A stretch of DNA of 64,000 nucleotides from Eriocheir sinensis (taxonomy: Eukaryota; Arthropoda; Malacostraca; Decapoda; Varunidae), in contig NC_066512.1 in the NCBI RefSeq assembly GCF_024679095.1, positions 12,499,799 to 12,563,798 of the forward strand, given 5' to 3'. The notes below the pieces were generated by a model. The model was given only the letters and a program-made list of their open reading frames with translations, was not told the DNA's origin and searched no databases. Positions 22,223 to 34,742 of this stretch are shown here, piece after piece. The position numbers were made by a program, and so were the translations under genes. Within the stretch, counting starts at the first letter, position 1, and each line of letters opens with the position of its first letter.

Positions 22223-23302
22223 ATTTACTGCAGAAATATATTATCACGTTACGTAGGAAAATCTCTCGTGAACACGACAGTGTGATCAGAATACAGATAA
22301 AGCTCCACATATTGAAAACAGAGTTTTATATATAGCAACATGTCACTCGCCGCAACCATCACGGCGCGCGCGACACAAGGCGTGTGGAGGCTGAGTGAAG
22401 TTAGACACTAAACAACTGCTGATTAGAAAGTTTTGTTGTATGTATTGATGATGAGGAAACTGACGATGAATGTATGTAACACGCCATTATCTTCTGAGTA
22501 AAATCAGAAGGAATAGAGAAAGATATGTACAGGAGCAGGCTACAGTTATTGCTACATAACATGTTATTCAAAATACTATGTACATCTTTATCCTTACTTG
22601 TTTTTATTTTGTATTTGACATTACTCGCGTATTTTGCTATGGTGATGAATCTTATGATGAAACTGTGACTTTGTTATTCCTTCTTTCTGAATAAATAAGG
22701 ACACACTAAGTACTCTACCTCTTGAACACCTTTTATGTGTGAAAGTATCGCTGCAAATACCCAAAACGGAGCAATGATTCCCTCAAAGTAAGTGTTCTAG
22801 ACTCTCGAGCATGAAAATACATATCAATGACAGTACCACTTACATTTGATATTCTGATATTCTGTGAAATGTGTCACCAGCACACCAACAGAGCGGGAAA
22901 TCAGCAGTTGTTTAGTGCCTAACTTCACTCTGCCTCCACATTCACCGTGTCGCGCGCGCCGTGATGGTTGCGGCGAGTGACATGTTGCTATAAATAACTC
23001 TGTGTTTTCAATATTCCTTCTGATTTTACTCAGAAGATAATGGCGTGTTACATACATTCATCGTCAGTTTCCTCATCATCAATTCATACAACAAAACTTT
23101 CTAATCAGCAGTTGTTTAGTGTCTAACTTCACTCTGCCTCCACACTCACCGTGTCGCGCGAACCGTGAAGGCTGCGGCGAGTGACATGTTGCTATATATA
23201 ACTGTGTTTTCAATATGCGGAGTTTTATCTGTATTCTGATCACACTATCGTGTTCACGAGAGATTTTTCTACGTAACGTGATAATATATTTCTGCAGTAA
23301 AT
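22223..23302. repeat. Long inverted repeat with an extra internal copy
   Basis: Left arm about 22223-22517 is inverted at about 23009-23302, sharing TTTACTGCAGAAATATATTA at the outer edge and ACTGACGATGAATGTATGTA internally. A 110-bp block of the arm (with GTGACATGTTGCTATA and AACTTCACTCTGCCTCCACA) occurs a third time at 22890-23000, in direct order with 23105-23215. No coding potential. Probably a foldback-type element or an inverted duplication. Confidence 0.8.
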
Positions 23303-23390
23303 AGACAACTGTGACAAGAAAAATTGTGAAAGAGACACAGGTAGTGGCATGAGACTGGTTTCATCACCCGACTCCAGAGCGTATATTACT

Positions 23391-25190
23391 TTACTCCAAA
23401 ACGTCATGTCGACGCAGGGCGCCTGCTAAATCATTTAGAGTAAAATTTTCAAATGCATTGGACGTTTCTGCCACTGAGCAAACAGGTACGTTTCTAGACA
23501 GTAAATCCGCGACGACATTAGCGGGGCCAGGTAAATACTTAAAGGTTGGCCAAAATTCCTGGATGGTCAGGTGCCATCGCACGAGTTGACCGGTGAGGTT
23601 TCTACCCTTAAAAAGTTCGGTGACTGGCGCATGGTCTGTAAATACAGTGATAGGATAGCCTAGGATAATATCTCTAAAATGTTTAAGAGCCCAAACAACC
23701 ACTAGGTTTTCCTGATGCATCACTGAATAGTTCGACTCAGCTTAGTTTAAAGTATGACTTGCATACGCAGTAGCACGATTTTTACTGTGAGCGTCTGGTT
23801 GCATCAAAAGAGCACCAAGGCTTAGGGCTGAGGCATCTGTATAAAGAGTAAAAGGGACGTTGTAGTCCAGGAATGCCAAGGCTGGAGCGTTGATCAACGC
23901 TAACTTCAAGTCTGTAAAACTTTTTCTTGTGGGCCATTCCAATGAAAAGGTACTGCTTTCTTTAAAAGTTGCATCAGAGGTGAAGCAATTTTGGCAAAAC
24001 CTTCTTTGAAAGGCCTATAGTAGCTGCATAACCCAAGGAAAGCCCAAACCTTTTCGACGGTTTGAGGTTGTGGAAAATTCTTAATGGCTGATATTTTATC
24101 GTCCATCGTTTGGATTCCATCTCCATCTACAGTGTGGCCCAAAAAGGTGATTTTTGGCTTTAAAAATTCACATTAGTTAGCTTGGCCTTCAGGCCAGCTT
24201 CTCTAAGCGTAAGCAGAACAGCTTCCAATATAGCTCGGTGACTGTCTCCATCCTTGCTACAGATGATTGAATCATCTAAATATGCGTAGACTTCTTTGCC
24301 TATCATGTCTGAGAACAATGTATTGATCATCCTCTGAAAAGTAATCGGTGCAGTTTTTAGGCCAAATGGCATTCTTTGCCATTCAAAATGACCTCTAAGG
24401 GTACTGAAGGCTGTAATTTCTCTTGATTCAGCTGCCATAGGCCTCTGCACTTAAAAGGTCAAGACTACTGAAAATATTATTCCCTTGCCCCAGGAACATT
24501 AACAAGTCACCTAAAACGGGCAGAGGGTACGTATCATCCTCAGTTACCTCATTTACTTTCCTAAAATCGATGACAGGTCTTAAACTTCCGTACTTTTAGG
24601 GACTAGGAACAAGGGTGAGTTCCACGGAGATCGGGAATGCTGAATAACACCCTGGTCCAACATATTTTTAACCTATTCATCTACAATCTGCCTTTGGCTG
24701 TGTGGAAGTCTGTAGGCCGGAATGTACATCGGTTTGGTGTCGGGTTTTACCCTAATCTTGTGTTCCGTCGTGGCAGTCGCACCTAAGGGTTCACCGGGCG
24801 GGGCAATGCCATCACGATACTGATGTAAAAGCTTTAGAAGCGGGCCCTTGAGCTCGGGATAATCGACTACTTTGACAAAAGAGTCGACAGATGAGGCCTG
24901 ACTCGTCTTGTCGCTGTCGTGGGGTTGACCCACCGCGCCAACACAAGTATGTGTTAACTCTAAAGGTTCTGGCTACACCTGTCCGTCGAACGCTAATGTG
25001 CGACCCAAAAAGATTCCACTTTTGAGTTTAACTGGACCGCCAGTGGCGTTAACCACTAAAGCTACGGTTCTACGCTCCCTCGCACTAAAAGAGCACACCC
25101 AGAGCCGTCGTCTTCTTCTTCCCTGGGTGCTTGTCGCAAGTTTTATGTGCGTCGCTGGTTCGCCGGAAGCATTCATCTTCCGGTGATGAC
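23391..25190 (-). pseudogene. Ty3/gypsy-type retrotransposon pol remnant
   Basis: Minus strand, in pol order: 24973-25176 (no clear motif), 24673-24933 (HKIRVKPDTKP start of RT), 24160-24450 (RT palm: FEWQRMPFGLKTAPITFQRM and the active site AYLDDSII), 23906-24142 (connection domain, FLGLCSYYRPF), 23742-23942 (RNase H start, LYTDASALSLGALL) and 23391-23723 (RNase H end, TDHAPVTELF and LPGPANVVADLLSRN). Several stops and frameshifts break the frame. No integrase, gag or flanking LTRs seen, so it is an incapable fragment. Confidence 0.9.
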
Positions 25191-26829
25191 TCGCCGAAAC
25201 TTCTGACCTTCCGGCATGAATATTGCTGACTTCACCGTCAGCAATACTCTCGTTCTCACGGCCACAAAACAGCTAGGTATCATCAAACATCCGGTGGTCC
25301 GATGCTGAGCGGTGCTTCGACACATACATTTATACATTAATATGTACAGGGATCTTATATACATTACATGTATTGTACGGGTAGAATAGGTATACCTAAC
25401 AATCACCAAATGGGAGGGTACAAACTTGGCGGAGGGACTTTTTTGGCAGCCATAGCCGGTAACGGGCTAAAGAGTAGCCTATCCAGATATTTTGTTTTTA
25501 TTTATTAATGATCCACGAGACATCCTAGAGCCAAATCAAAGTATGTGCTTATCTTTGTATTCATTCATACACACACTGGTAATATTTCTGTGGTGTCTGA
25601 TTCACTTGTTTGAGTGAAATTCTATTGTGAAAAACAGTCACATATTCGTGTCACTAGTAAAAATGAAACTAGTAATGAAAGTTTTGCCACCATGAAATAT
25701 ACGTAAATAGATAAATATGAAAGCTCACGAAGTCACAATAAGTGACATCACCTGCTTTGCGCAGTAAAAACATGCTATTTATGGTATCTGATACCCCCAA
25801 AATGGCGTATAGGCTGGCTCGGGCCTGCGGGCTACAGCCTCAACGTTGCCAGATTGTCGTACTCAGCCGATTATATTTCCCGACTTCCTACCCCTAAACT
25901 GTCTTCTGGGCTCCAATAACGAAACTAATTTATAGTTATCGTTAAAAGAGTTAGATCCTGATGTTTCTTGACAATAGTTAGGCGTCAGAAACCGGTAAAT
26001 ACTGTGCTCTGAGTACGATGACCTGGCAACGGTGGCTATACGTATTTTCATATTATTATTCTGTTGTTTATTCAATGTTATGTTCAAGAAAAAGAATACC
26101 CATAATTTTAGTTAGTTTTTGGTTATAAGGATTCTTTACGAAATACAATTATAACATTACCTTCTACTAGTTAGGAAACGTACTGAATCCTGGATCGGCT
26201 ACGGTGATGTTAGGTGCGCCTATAGACGAAAGACGAGAGGGCCTGGCAGGCTGGTGCAGTTACTCTTTTGAACCCTTGCCGCCCCGTTCTCTCCGCTACG
26301 TGACTGTTTACTCATTTGGCTGGTAATTGTTCGGAGCCGGAAAGTCCTTTATGTTCTTGTATAATACTAGTGTTTCTATTTATTTTAATTTTACTCTCTG
26401 GATCATTAATAACGACATTGATGAATCAGTGAGTCAATATTAAAGAATGATAGTACGTATCAACCTGTCGCTTGTCTTATTTTTCTGCCAGCCACTTGTC
26501 ATATATTTTTCTCTTCTATTCGACCAGTACAGTACAAACTGAAAAAAGAATAATGAAAGAGGCTATTGGTCTGTTACTCTGCACTTCCTTATCGACTGGC
26601 TGCTCTAGGAAATTAAATGCTGGAGTACTCTAAGGCTGGAGGTTCTTTTCTCGCCACAAGCACATGCATCAAAAACTTCCTATGAATAATCCAATAAAAA
26701 TAATATGACACAAACGTATCTCTTATATTTAATTAACGGAAATTAATTGAGATTACCCCTGCAAAATTACTTTTTCACCGTTTAATTTCTCTTAAATCCG
26801 ATAGATGTTGCCACCACCCTAGAGGGAGC
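25191..26829. other. No gene recognised
   Basis: Non-coding, AT-rich. Short frames lack motifs. Confidence 0.45.
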
Positions 26830-27273
26830 AAAGTCTATATATACCAAGTCAAGTCACTCTTCCTTCAAAACTGCGACCAGCACCCGCAGGGGGCGGTTTG
26901 CGGCGTAGCAGCGGGATGACGTTACTTGAAGCCAGTTCACGGGTGACTAAAGTTGCGGCCGTGCGTGCACTTTGGATGTGCATTCTCGTCTTCTTTCACC
27001 GCGCATTCCGGCAAGTCACTGACGAAAATATATGCCTTTTTTTATTGTGCTATGCGTGACTGTAAAACCAATGCCTACAAACGGCAGTGTGGGGTGTGAG
27101 AGGGGGCATGTTGAAGTGATTGATTTAAATTAGTCCGCCTTTCTTCGTTTTCTCTAAATCCCTGTTTCTACATTCTCTAGTTTGGCTCCAAGCAACGTCA
27201 CGCATAAGCCACGCCTCTGCCGTGTCTCCTCCCACAAAGCTGCGTATGACTTGACTTGGTATATATAGACTTT
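26830..27273. mobile_element. MITE with 27-bp perfect terminal inverted repeats
   Basis: AAAGTCTATATATACCAAGT plus CAAGTCA at 26830-26856 recurs perfectly inverted at 27247-27273. Length 444 bp. No transposase frame. Target duplication not clear (GAGC left, GAGA right), so superfamily unassigned. Confidence 0.75.
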
Positions 27274-27609
27274 GAGATGGAGTAGATGGAAAGACATCTA
27301 CCGAAACGAGCGTAAGCCACACCCGGTGAGGTATATCCGGAAAGCGAGGAAGGTGCTGCAAGTCCACCAAAGACCGTTCCCGTGTCCTCACTATCCGTTT
27401 CCCTATTGTCTCATCAACACCTGATTGGTTCAGCATGCTCTCTAAAGACAATTTCGCTGACTTTCCACACCACACTAGTACATACATGCAAGACACACAC
27501 CATTTACCGAAAAATTTCAAACTCAAAATGGCGAAACATAATATTGTCTCTGAGTCCGCGTCTGGGGGTGGACCACAAATTCCACCAGAGAGGACTCCCA
27601 TTTTGGCTT

Positions 27610-30597
27610 CCTTCACGAGAGATGTGTTGATAACTCTTCAAACTTTTTTTATCAACTTCTGCAACATTCGCGGTTTTCGTTCTAATTTACCTTCTGTGGA
27701 ACACCATCTCTCCTCCGCTAAACCTCACCGAAACACAGGGCTCAGGGGCAACTAACAGCAATCTCTACTCTGATCCCTCCTACTATCTCTATCCTAAATT
27801 TCAAGCGAAAGCTGGATGTTGCGTCTATGTACGCAATGGCATAACTTGCTCTCGTGCCCACGACCTTGACTCTTCAGAATTTTCCACCATCTGGCTAAGA
27901 CTTCATTGTGACTCTATTAACTAGTACATCTGTGCCGTTTATCTCTCACCTAACTCTACCATCTATGTAAAATTCTTTGACTATTTGAATTTCAAAGTGG
28001 AGCACAGCCTGACCCACTCTCCTTTCGCTTAAATCTCCATCTTAGGAGATTTTAATGTTCACCACCAGCTTTGGCTTTCATCCCTTTCATTGACCAGCAT
28101 GGTGAACAAACCTACAACTTTGCTCTCCTCAATGACCTAGAGCAGTTGGTTCAGCACCCTACACGTATTCCCGACCGTTTTGGAGACCGACCCAACATAC
28201 TAAACCTCTTCCTTACCTCTAATCCTTCTGCTTACTCTGTCTAACTGTTCTCTCCGTTGGGCTCCTCCGATCACAACCTTATTTCTGTATCCTGTCCTAT
28301 CGCTCCTGTACACCCTCTGGACCCACCGAAGAGGCGATGCTTCTGGCATTTTGCTTCAGCTCGGTGGGACGACCTGAGGATGTACTTTTCCGATTTCCCG
28401 TGGAATGATTACTGCTTCCAGGAGGGAGACCCTTCTGTGTGTGGCCAGCGCATCACAGAGGTGACTGTCTCTGGAATGGAGGCATACATTCCACGTACTT
28501 TCTCTACTCCCCATGCTATAAAGCCTTGGTTTAATCACGCTTGTTCTTGAGCTATCAAAGATAGAGAGGCAGCTCACAAAAGGTTCCAGAACCTTCGAAC
28601 TTCCACTAACCATGATCTGCACATTTCCGTCCGGAATCGTGCCAAATCTACTCTCCGACTTACCAAAAACTCCTTCATCCATAGAAAATGTCAACACCTT
28701 GCTTTTTCTAATTCTTCCAGACACTTCAGGCATCTAGCCAAAAATATCTCCTCCAATTTCACTTCTTCCTCTTTCCCTCCTCTCCTTAGCCCTGACGGCA
28801 GCACTGCCGTCTCATCTATCTCTAAGGCTGAACTCTTCTCTCAAACTTTCTGTAACAACTCCACTCTGGACGATTCTGGGCATATTCCTCCTACTCATCC
28901 CCCCTCTGACTCCTTTATGCCTGTTATTAAGATTTTTAAGAATGATGTTTTCTATGCCCTCTCTGGCCTCAACTCTCAGAAGGCTTATGGACCTGATGGA
29001 GTGCCTCCTATTGTCCTTAAAAACTGTGCTTCCGTGCTGACACCCTGCCTGGTCAAACTCTTTCGCCTCTGCCTGTCAACATCTACCTTTCCTTCCTGCG
29101 TATGCCTTCATACAGCCTGTGCCTAAGAAGGGTGACCGTTCCAATCCCTCAAACTACCGTCCTATAGCTTTGCTTTCTTGTCTATCTAAAGCTTTTGAAT
29201 CTATCCTTAACCGGAAGATTCAAAAGCACCTTTCCACTTCTGACCTTCTATCTGATCGCCAGTATGGGTTCCGCAAGGGGCGTTCTACTGGTGATCTCCT
29301 TGCCTTCCTAACTGATTCTTGGTCATCCTCTCTTAGCCGTTTCGGTGAAACCTTTGCTATTGCGCTGGACATATCAAAAGCCTTTGATAGGGTCTGGCAC
29401 AAATCTTTGCTTTCCAAACTACCCTCCTACGGTTTCTATCCTTCTCTCTGTACCTTTATCTCCAGTTTCCTCTCTGACCGTTCTATTTCTGCTGTGGTAG
29501 ACGGTCACTGTTCTTCCCCTAAACCTATTAATAGTGGTGTTCCGCAGGGTTCTGTCCTATCTCCCACTCTCTTTCTGTTGTTCATTGATGATCTTCTTTC
29601 CAAAACAAACTGTCCTATCCATTCTTACGCCGATGACTCTACTCTGCATTACTCAACTTCTTTTAATAGAAGACCCACCCAACAGGAACTAAATGATTCC
29701 AGGCTGGAGGCGGCAGAACGCTTAGCCTCAGACCTTACTATTATTTCCGATTGGGGCAAGAAGAACTTGGTGTCCTTCAACGCCTCAAAAACACAGTTTC
29801 TCCACCTATCCACTCGACACAATCTTCCAAACAACTATCCCCTATTCTTTGACAACACTCAGCTATCACCTTCTTCAACACTAAACATCCTCGGTCTATC
29901 CTTAACTCAAAATCTCAACTGGAAACTTCATATCTCTTCTCTTACTAAATCAGCTTCCTCGAGGCTGGGCGTTCTGTACCGTCTCCGCCAGTTCTTCTCC
30001 CCCGCACAGTTGCTTTCCATTTACAGGGGCCTTGTCCGCCCACGTATGGAGTATGCATCTCACGTGTGGGGGGCCTCCACTCACACAGCTCTCTTGGACA
30101 GAGTGGAGTCTAAAGCTCTTCGTCCCATCAGCTCTTCTCCTCTTACTAAGAGTCTTCTACCTCTTAAATTTCGCCGCCATGTTGCCTCTCTTTCTATCTT
30201 CTATCGATATTTTCATGCTGACTGCTCTTCTGAACTTGGTAACTGCATGCCTCCCCCCCTCCCGCGGCCTCGCCACACACGACTTTCTACTCAAGCTCAT
30301 CCCTTTACTGTCCAAATCCCTTATGCAAGAGTTAACCAGCATCTTCACTCTTTCATCCCTCACGCTGGTAAACTCTGGAACAATCTTCCTTCATCTGTAT
30401 TTCCTCCTGCCTACGACTTGAACTCTTTCAAGAGGAGGGTATCAGGACACCTCTCCTCCCGAAATTGACCTCTCTTTCGGCCACTCCTCTAACTCATTTC
30501 TGGGGCAGTGCGTAGCGCGCTTTTTTTTTTTTTTTTTTTAACATTTGTTACCTTTTTTTATGCCCTTGAACTGACTCCTCTGCTGTAAAAAAAAAAA
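27610..30597 (+). pseudogene. Family-2 LINE, near-complete ORF2 with poly(A) tail
   Basis: Longest copy of a second LINE family. The endonuclease part (27640-28550) is frameshifted but keeps [12 protein letters not shown] and the SDHN motif (28257-28550). The RT (29119-30468, 449 codons) is open: NYRPIALLSCLSKAFESILN, catalytic Asp in ALDISKAFDRVW (residue 84), SGVPQGSVLSPTLF, and YADD at residues 170-173, then a C-terminus ending LSSRN. One frameshift near 29100 separates it from the linker. The 3' UTR ends in GAACTGACTCCTCTGCTGT plus A11. Jockey/CR1-group LINE; exact clade not certain. Enzyme core intact, element as a whole broken. Confidence 0.9.
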
Positions 30598-30598
30598 T

Positions 30599-32690
30599 GC
30601 TAAAAAGCCTTGGTTCAATCACGCTTGTCTTCGTACTATCACAAAAGATACCAGAACCTTCGCACTCCTGCTTATCATGATTTTTAGATTCCCGCCCGGA
30701 ATCGTGCCAAATCTCTTCTTCGACTCACCAACAACTCTTTCATTAATAGAAAGTGCCACAACCTTGCTTCTTCTAATTCTTCCCGAGACTTCTGGCACCT
30801 AGCCAAAAATATCTCCTCCAACTTCACTTATTCATCTTTCCCTCCTCTCCCTAATCCTGACGGCATCACCGCCGTCACATATATCTCTAAGGCTGAACTC
30901 TTCGCTTAAACTTTCTCTATAAACTTCACTCTGGACGATTCTAGGCATATTCCTCCTCCTCATCCCCTCTCTGACTCCACTCATCCCCTCTCTGACTCCA
31001 CTATGCTTGTTATTAAGATTCTTAAAAATGATGTTTTCTATGCCCTCTCTGGCCTCGACCCTCAGAAGGCTTATTATATATGGGCCTGATCGAGTGCCTC
31101 CTATTGTCCTTGAGAACTGTGCTTCCGTGCTGACACCTTGCCTGGTCAAACTCTTTCGTCTCTACCTTTCAACATCTACCTCTCCTTCCTGCTGGAAGTC
31201 CACCGACAAGCAGTCTGTGCCTAAGAAGGGTGACCGTTCCAACCCCTCAATCTACCGTTCTATAGCTTTAATTTTCTGTCTATCTAACCCTTTTGAATCG
31301 ATCCTAAACCGGAAGATTCATAAGCATCTTTCCATTTCTGATCTTTCTATCTGATCGCCAGTATGGGTTCCGCAGGGGGCATTCTACTGGCGATCTTCTT
31401 GCGTGTTTAACTAATTCCTGGTCATCTTCTCTTAGCCGTTTCGGTAAAATTTTCTCAGTTGCCACAGACATGTCGAAAGCTTTCGATGGTCTGGCACAAC
31501 TCTTTGGTTTCTAAACTACCCTTCTCTCTGTACCTTTATCTCCAGTTTCCTTTCCGGCAGTTCTATCTCTGCTGTGGTAGACGGTCACTGTTCTTTTCCT
31601 AAACCTATCAACAGTGGTGTCCCGCAGGTCTCTGTCCTATCTCCCACTCTCTTTCTGATATTCAGCAATGATCTTCTTTCCACAATAAACTGTCCTATCC
31701 ACTCGTACGCCAATGACTCTACTTTGCATTATTCAACTTCTTTCAACAGAAGACCCTCCCAACATGAATTACAAGACTCCAGACTGGAGGCTGCAGAACG
31801 CTTAACCTTAGACCTTGCTATCATTTCCGATTGGAGCAGAGGGAATTTAGTGTCCTTCAACGCCTCAAAAGCTTAATTTTTCTACCTATCCACTCGACAC
31901 AATCTTCCAAACGCCTATCCCCTATTCTTAAACAACACTCAGCTGTTCCCTTTTTCTACACTAAACATCCTCGGTCTGCTCTTAATTAAAGATCTTAACT
32001 GGAAACTTCACATCTCTTCTCTCACTAAATTAGCTTCTTCGAGGTTGGGTGCTCTGTATCGTCTCCGCCAGTTGTTTTCTCCCACACAGTTGCTATCCAT
32101 ATACAAGGGCTTTGTCCGCCCTCGTTTGGAGTATGCCTCTTATGTGTGTGTGGGGGGGTAAAGGGGGGGATCCACACACACACAGCTCTCCTGGACAGAG
32201 TAGAGTCCAAGGCTCTTCGTCTCATCAACTCCTCTCCTCTTACTGACAGTCTCCTACCTCTTAAATTCCGCCGCCATGTTGCCTCTCTTTCTATCTTCTA
32301 TTGATATTTTCGCGATGACTGCTCTTCTGAACTTGCTAACTGCATGCCTCCCCTCCCGCGACTCCCCTGCACAGGACTTTCTAGTCAAGCTCATTCCTAT
32401 ACTGTCCAAATCCTTTATGCAAGAGTTAACCAGCATCTTCACTCTTTTATCCCTCACGCTGGTAAACTATGATACAATATTTTTCATCTGTATTTCCTCC
32501 TGCCTACGACGTCAACTCTTTCAAGAGGAGAGCATCAGGACATCCCTCCTCCCGAAACTGACCTCTCCTTTGGGCGCTCCTCTTTACTCTTTTTTTATAG
32601 AAGCAGTGATTTCCGGGCCTTTTTTCATTATTGTTTTCTTTTTTTTTTCGCCCTAGAGCAGTTTCCTTTACTGTAAGAAAAAAAATCCAG
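30599..32690 (+). pseudogene. Family-2 LINE, second copy in tandem
   Basis: Starts mid-ORF2 directly after the poly(A) of the previous copy and runs to CAGTTTCCTTTACTGTAAG plus oligo(A). Broken by many indels (frames 31007-31354, 31574-31876, 32276-32656). The active site reads YANDS instead of YADDS, so it is catalytically dead even apart from its stops. Confidence 0.88.
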
Positions 32691-33039
32691 GCTTTAACAC
32701 TGGATCGCCCATCCTTATACTCTAGAATCCTTGGTAAATAGGATGAGAGGCTAACGACTGTAATCAATCGATGTAAAAAGACACTTAGGAAAGTGCAAGG
32801 AATAGTTGTTTTAACGTCTACGTGACTATGGTGAGTTTTATGATATACAATAATAGAGAATGCAGAGGCATATGACACGAGGTTCGTAACTAGAAATAAG
32901 GTGACGAAGGTCATGTCTGTGGCAGCGAACATCCACGCATATTCTAGTGGAGGATGAATATTGTGGGGGATCAACAAGGTGTGATAATGGTGGAAATTGG
33001 GGAGTCCGAGAGAGAAAGGGTAAGAGAACCAGAGCTGGG

Positions 33040-33640
33040 GAGAAGGTGAGCAGGAGTGTCGTCTGAGCTGAGGGATGAGAAGTCGTGGAGGGGAGGTTTA
33101 TGGGAGGGAAATCACGTGATGCCAGGATGTAAGAAAACAGCTAGATCAAAGGATACAATAGAAGGGACAGCAGGAACAAGAGAACTGAGGGAGGAGGAGA
33201 ATGCAGGGAAGGAGGGAGGATGCAGGGAAGCGACAATGGGGGGGTTGGGGTGGAGCCAAGGCGACGAGCTTCTTGTCGGGATTCTCTTAGAGAAAAGCAA
33301 TTGTTTGAAGCGGAGTGCTGCAACTTCTGATTCAAAGCGGTAGATTGGACAGCCTGAATAGATGACGTTATATCCTCCATTATAGTTCGCGCAAATGCAT
33401 GTTTCTGAAGGGGAATTAGAACGATCACGGCCAGGTTTGTCACAAAGGTAAGCGTGTAGAGGACTTGCAGTGTTCAGCAGGGTGGCCAAAACGCTAGCAA
33501 TTTTGTCAGTGAACGGGGGGGAGGAGGAGGGGAATGTACGGCTGGTCTTTGCAGTGAGTTCCTCTACATATATTTCTATAGATAGGTCTTGTCCGTTAAA
33601 TACAATCTTTGTATGTGTTATGGACTCGCTCAGCACGAAT
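33040..33640 (-). pseudogene. Gag-like ORF1 remnant of a non-LTR retrotransposon
   Basis: Minus frames 33112-33636 and 33141-33443 give FNGQDLSIEIYVEELTAK, a DKPGRDRSN..SPSETCIC segment, CPIYRFESEVAALRFKQ and SLRESRQEARRLG. This is the order seen around the CCHC zinc-knuckle region of Jockey/I-type ORF1 proteins, though several knuckle cysteines are gone. 32691-33039 upstream shows nothing I can assign. Confidence 0.55.
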
Positions 33641-34115
33641 ATATGGCGTTGTCGATACCTGAGCAGAAGGACAAAGATCCGGATCTTTAGGTCCCTTGTG
33701 CTCCATGTCTTACTTTATGGCTTTGAGACATGGACACTAAATGGGGACTTGAAGAGGCGGATTGATGCCTTTGGTAATAAATGTCTACGCAGAATCATGG
33801 GATATCGCTGGAATGACTTTGTGTCAAACCGGCGACTACTCCGTGAGACTAATTCGACATATATTACCTGCATAGTCTGTCAACGCCAACTTCGGCTATA
33901 CGGGCACGTGACACGTTACCAAGAAGCTGATCCTCCTCATCGGCTCGTCTCTGTATGAGACAACCCTGAGTGGAGGAGGCCGAGGGGACGCCCATTGGGT
34001 TCGAGTCGATAGATCCTACCGGGAGGTACTCAGGATGGGCCTGCACTGAGACTCACCCGGAGGGACCCACGGACTTGGCGTCGTAGGGTGGGCGTGGCGA
34101 CGCGTATGCCCCCAT
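33620..34115 (+). pseudogene. RTE-like LINE, ORF2 C-terminal fragment
   Basis: SLSTNIWRCRYLSRRTKIR, LYGFETWTLNGDLKRRIDAF, CLRRIMGYRWNDFVSN and RQLRLYGHVTRY form the C-terminal block typical of RTE-type LINE proteins. The frame (33470-33958) then stops, while homologous sequence continues out of frame (RPRGRP-like) to about 34115. RT domain absent. Confidence 0.75.
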
Positions 34116-34194
34116 TGATTGTTTGAATGTATGTTGGGTATTTGCGGTGGTCACGGGGGGGGGGATTTTTATTTATTCATTTATTTTTTTTTTA

Positions 34195-34655
34195 CGTCGC
34201 GGCCTATTGCGCCGGTAGGCTCCTTCCCGGTGGGGCCTGATGGTCGGCCCAAGGCTTTTATCCAGTGGGGCCTGATGGTCAGCCCAGCCCGTTCTGGCGC
34301 AGGGGAGTGTTTATAGTGGCGCCATCTTGCATTGGGTCATGCTGCCCTCCCGGAGCTCATCTTTAACCCTAGAATCTAGAGTCCGGGTTGATAGGTGGTC
34401 TTCTGGACAGCATGTGGGTAGTTTTAAGCCACTCGGCGGCGGCTGAAAAATCCCAGCTTAAAACTACCCACATGCTGTCCAGAAGACCACCTATCAACCC
34501 GGACTCTAGATTCTAGGATTAAAGATGAGCTCCGGGAGGGCAGCATGAGCCAATGCAAGATGGCGCCACTATAAACACTCGCCTGCGCCAGAACGGGCTG
34601 GGCCGACCATCAGGCCCCACCGGGAAGAAGCCTACCGGCGCAATAGGCCGCGACG
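34195..34655. repeat. 460-bp palindrome made of two SINE-like copies head to head
   Basis: Left arm 34195-34429 and right arm 34456-34655 are near-perfect inverted copies around a 26-nt spacer (34430-34455). The left arm has an extra internal duplication of about 36 bp containing a second GGGGCCTGATGGTC. Each arm is a copy of the repeat family at 2878-3044. A T-run precedes the left arm (the oligo(A) of the minus copy), while the right arm lacks its tail. Confidence 0.9.
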
Positions 34656-34742
34656 GATGATGTAGCAAGTGACAGCAACTTCCCAGTAGTCTTCAAAGAC
34701 TTTTTGCAGGTCTTGGGAACAGTCACACCCGTGGTCATATAT

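Noticed and set aside
24973..25176. Protease domain of the Ty3/gypsy-type element
   Set aside because: The position would fit but no DTG/DSG-type active-site motif is visible in the frame.
27125..27616. 163-codon minus-strand ORF
   Set aside because: It crosses the right end of the MITE at 26830-27273 and runs antisense into the LINE 5' region. No motif; taken as a shadow frame.
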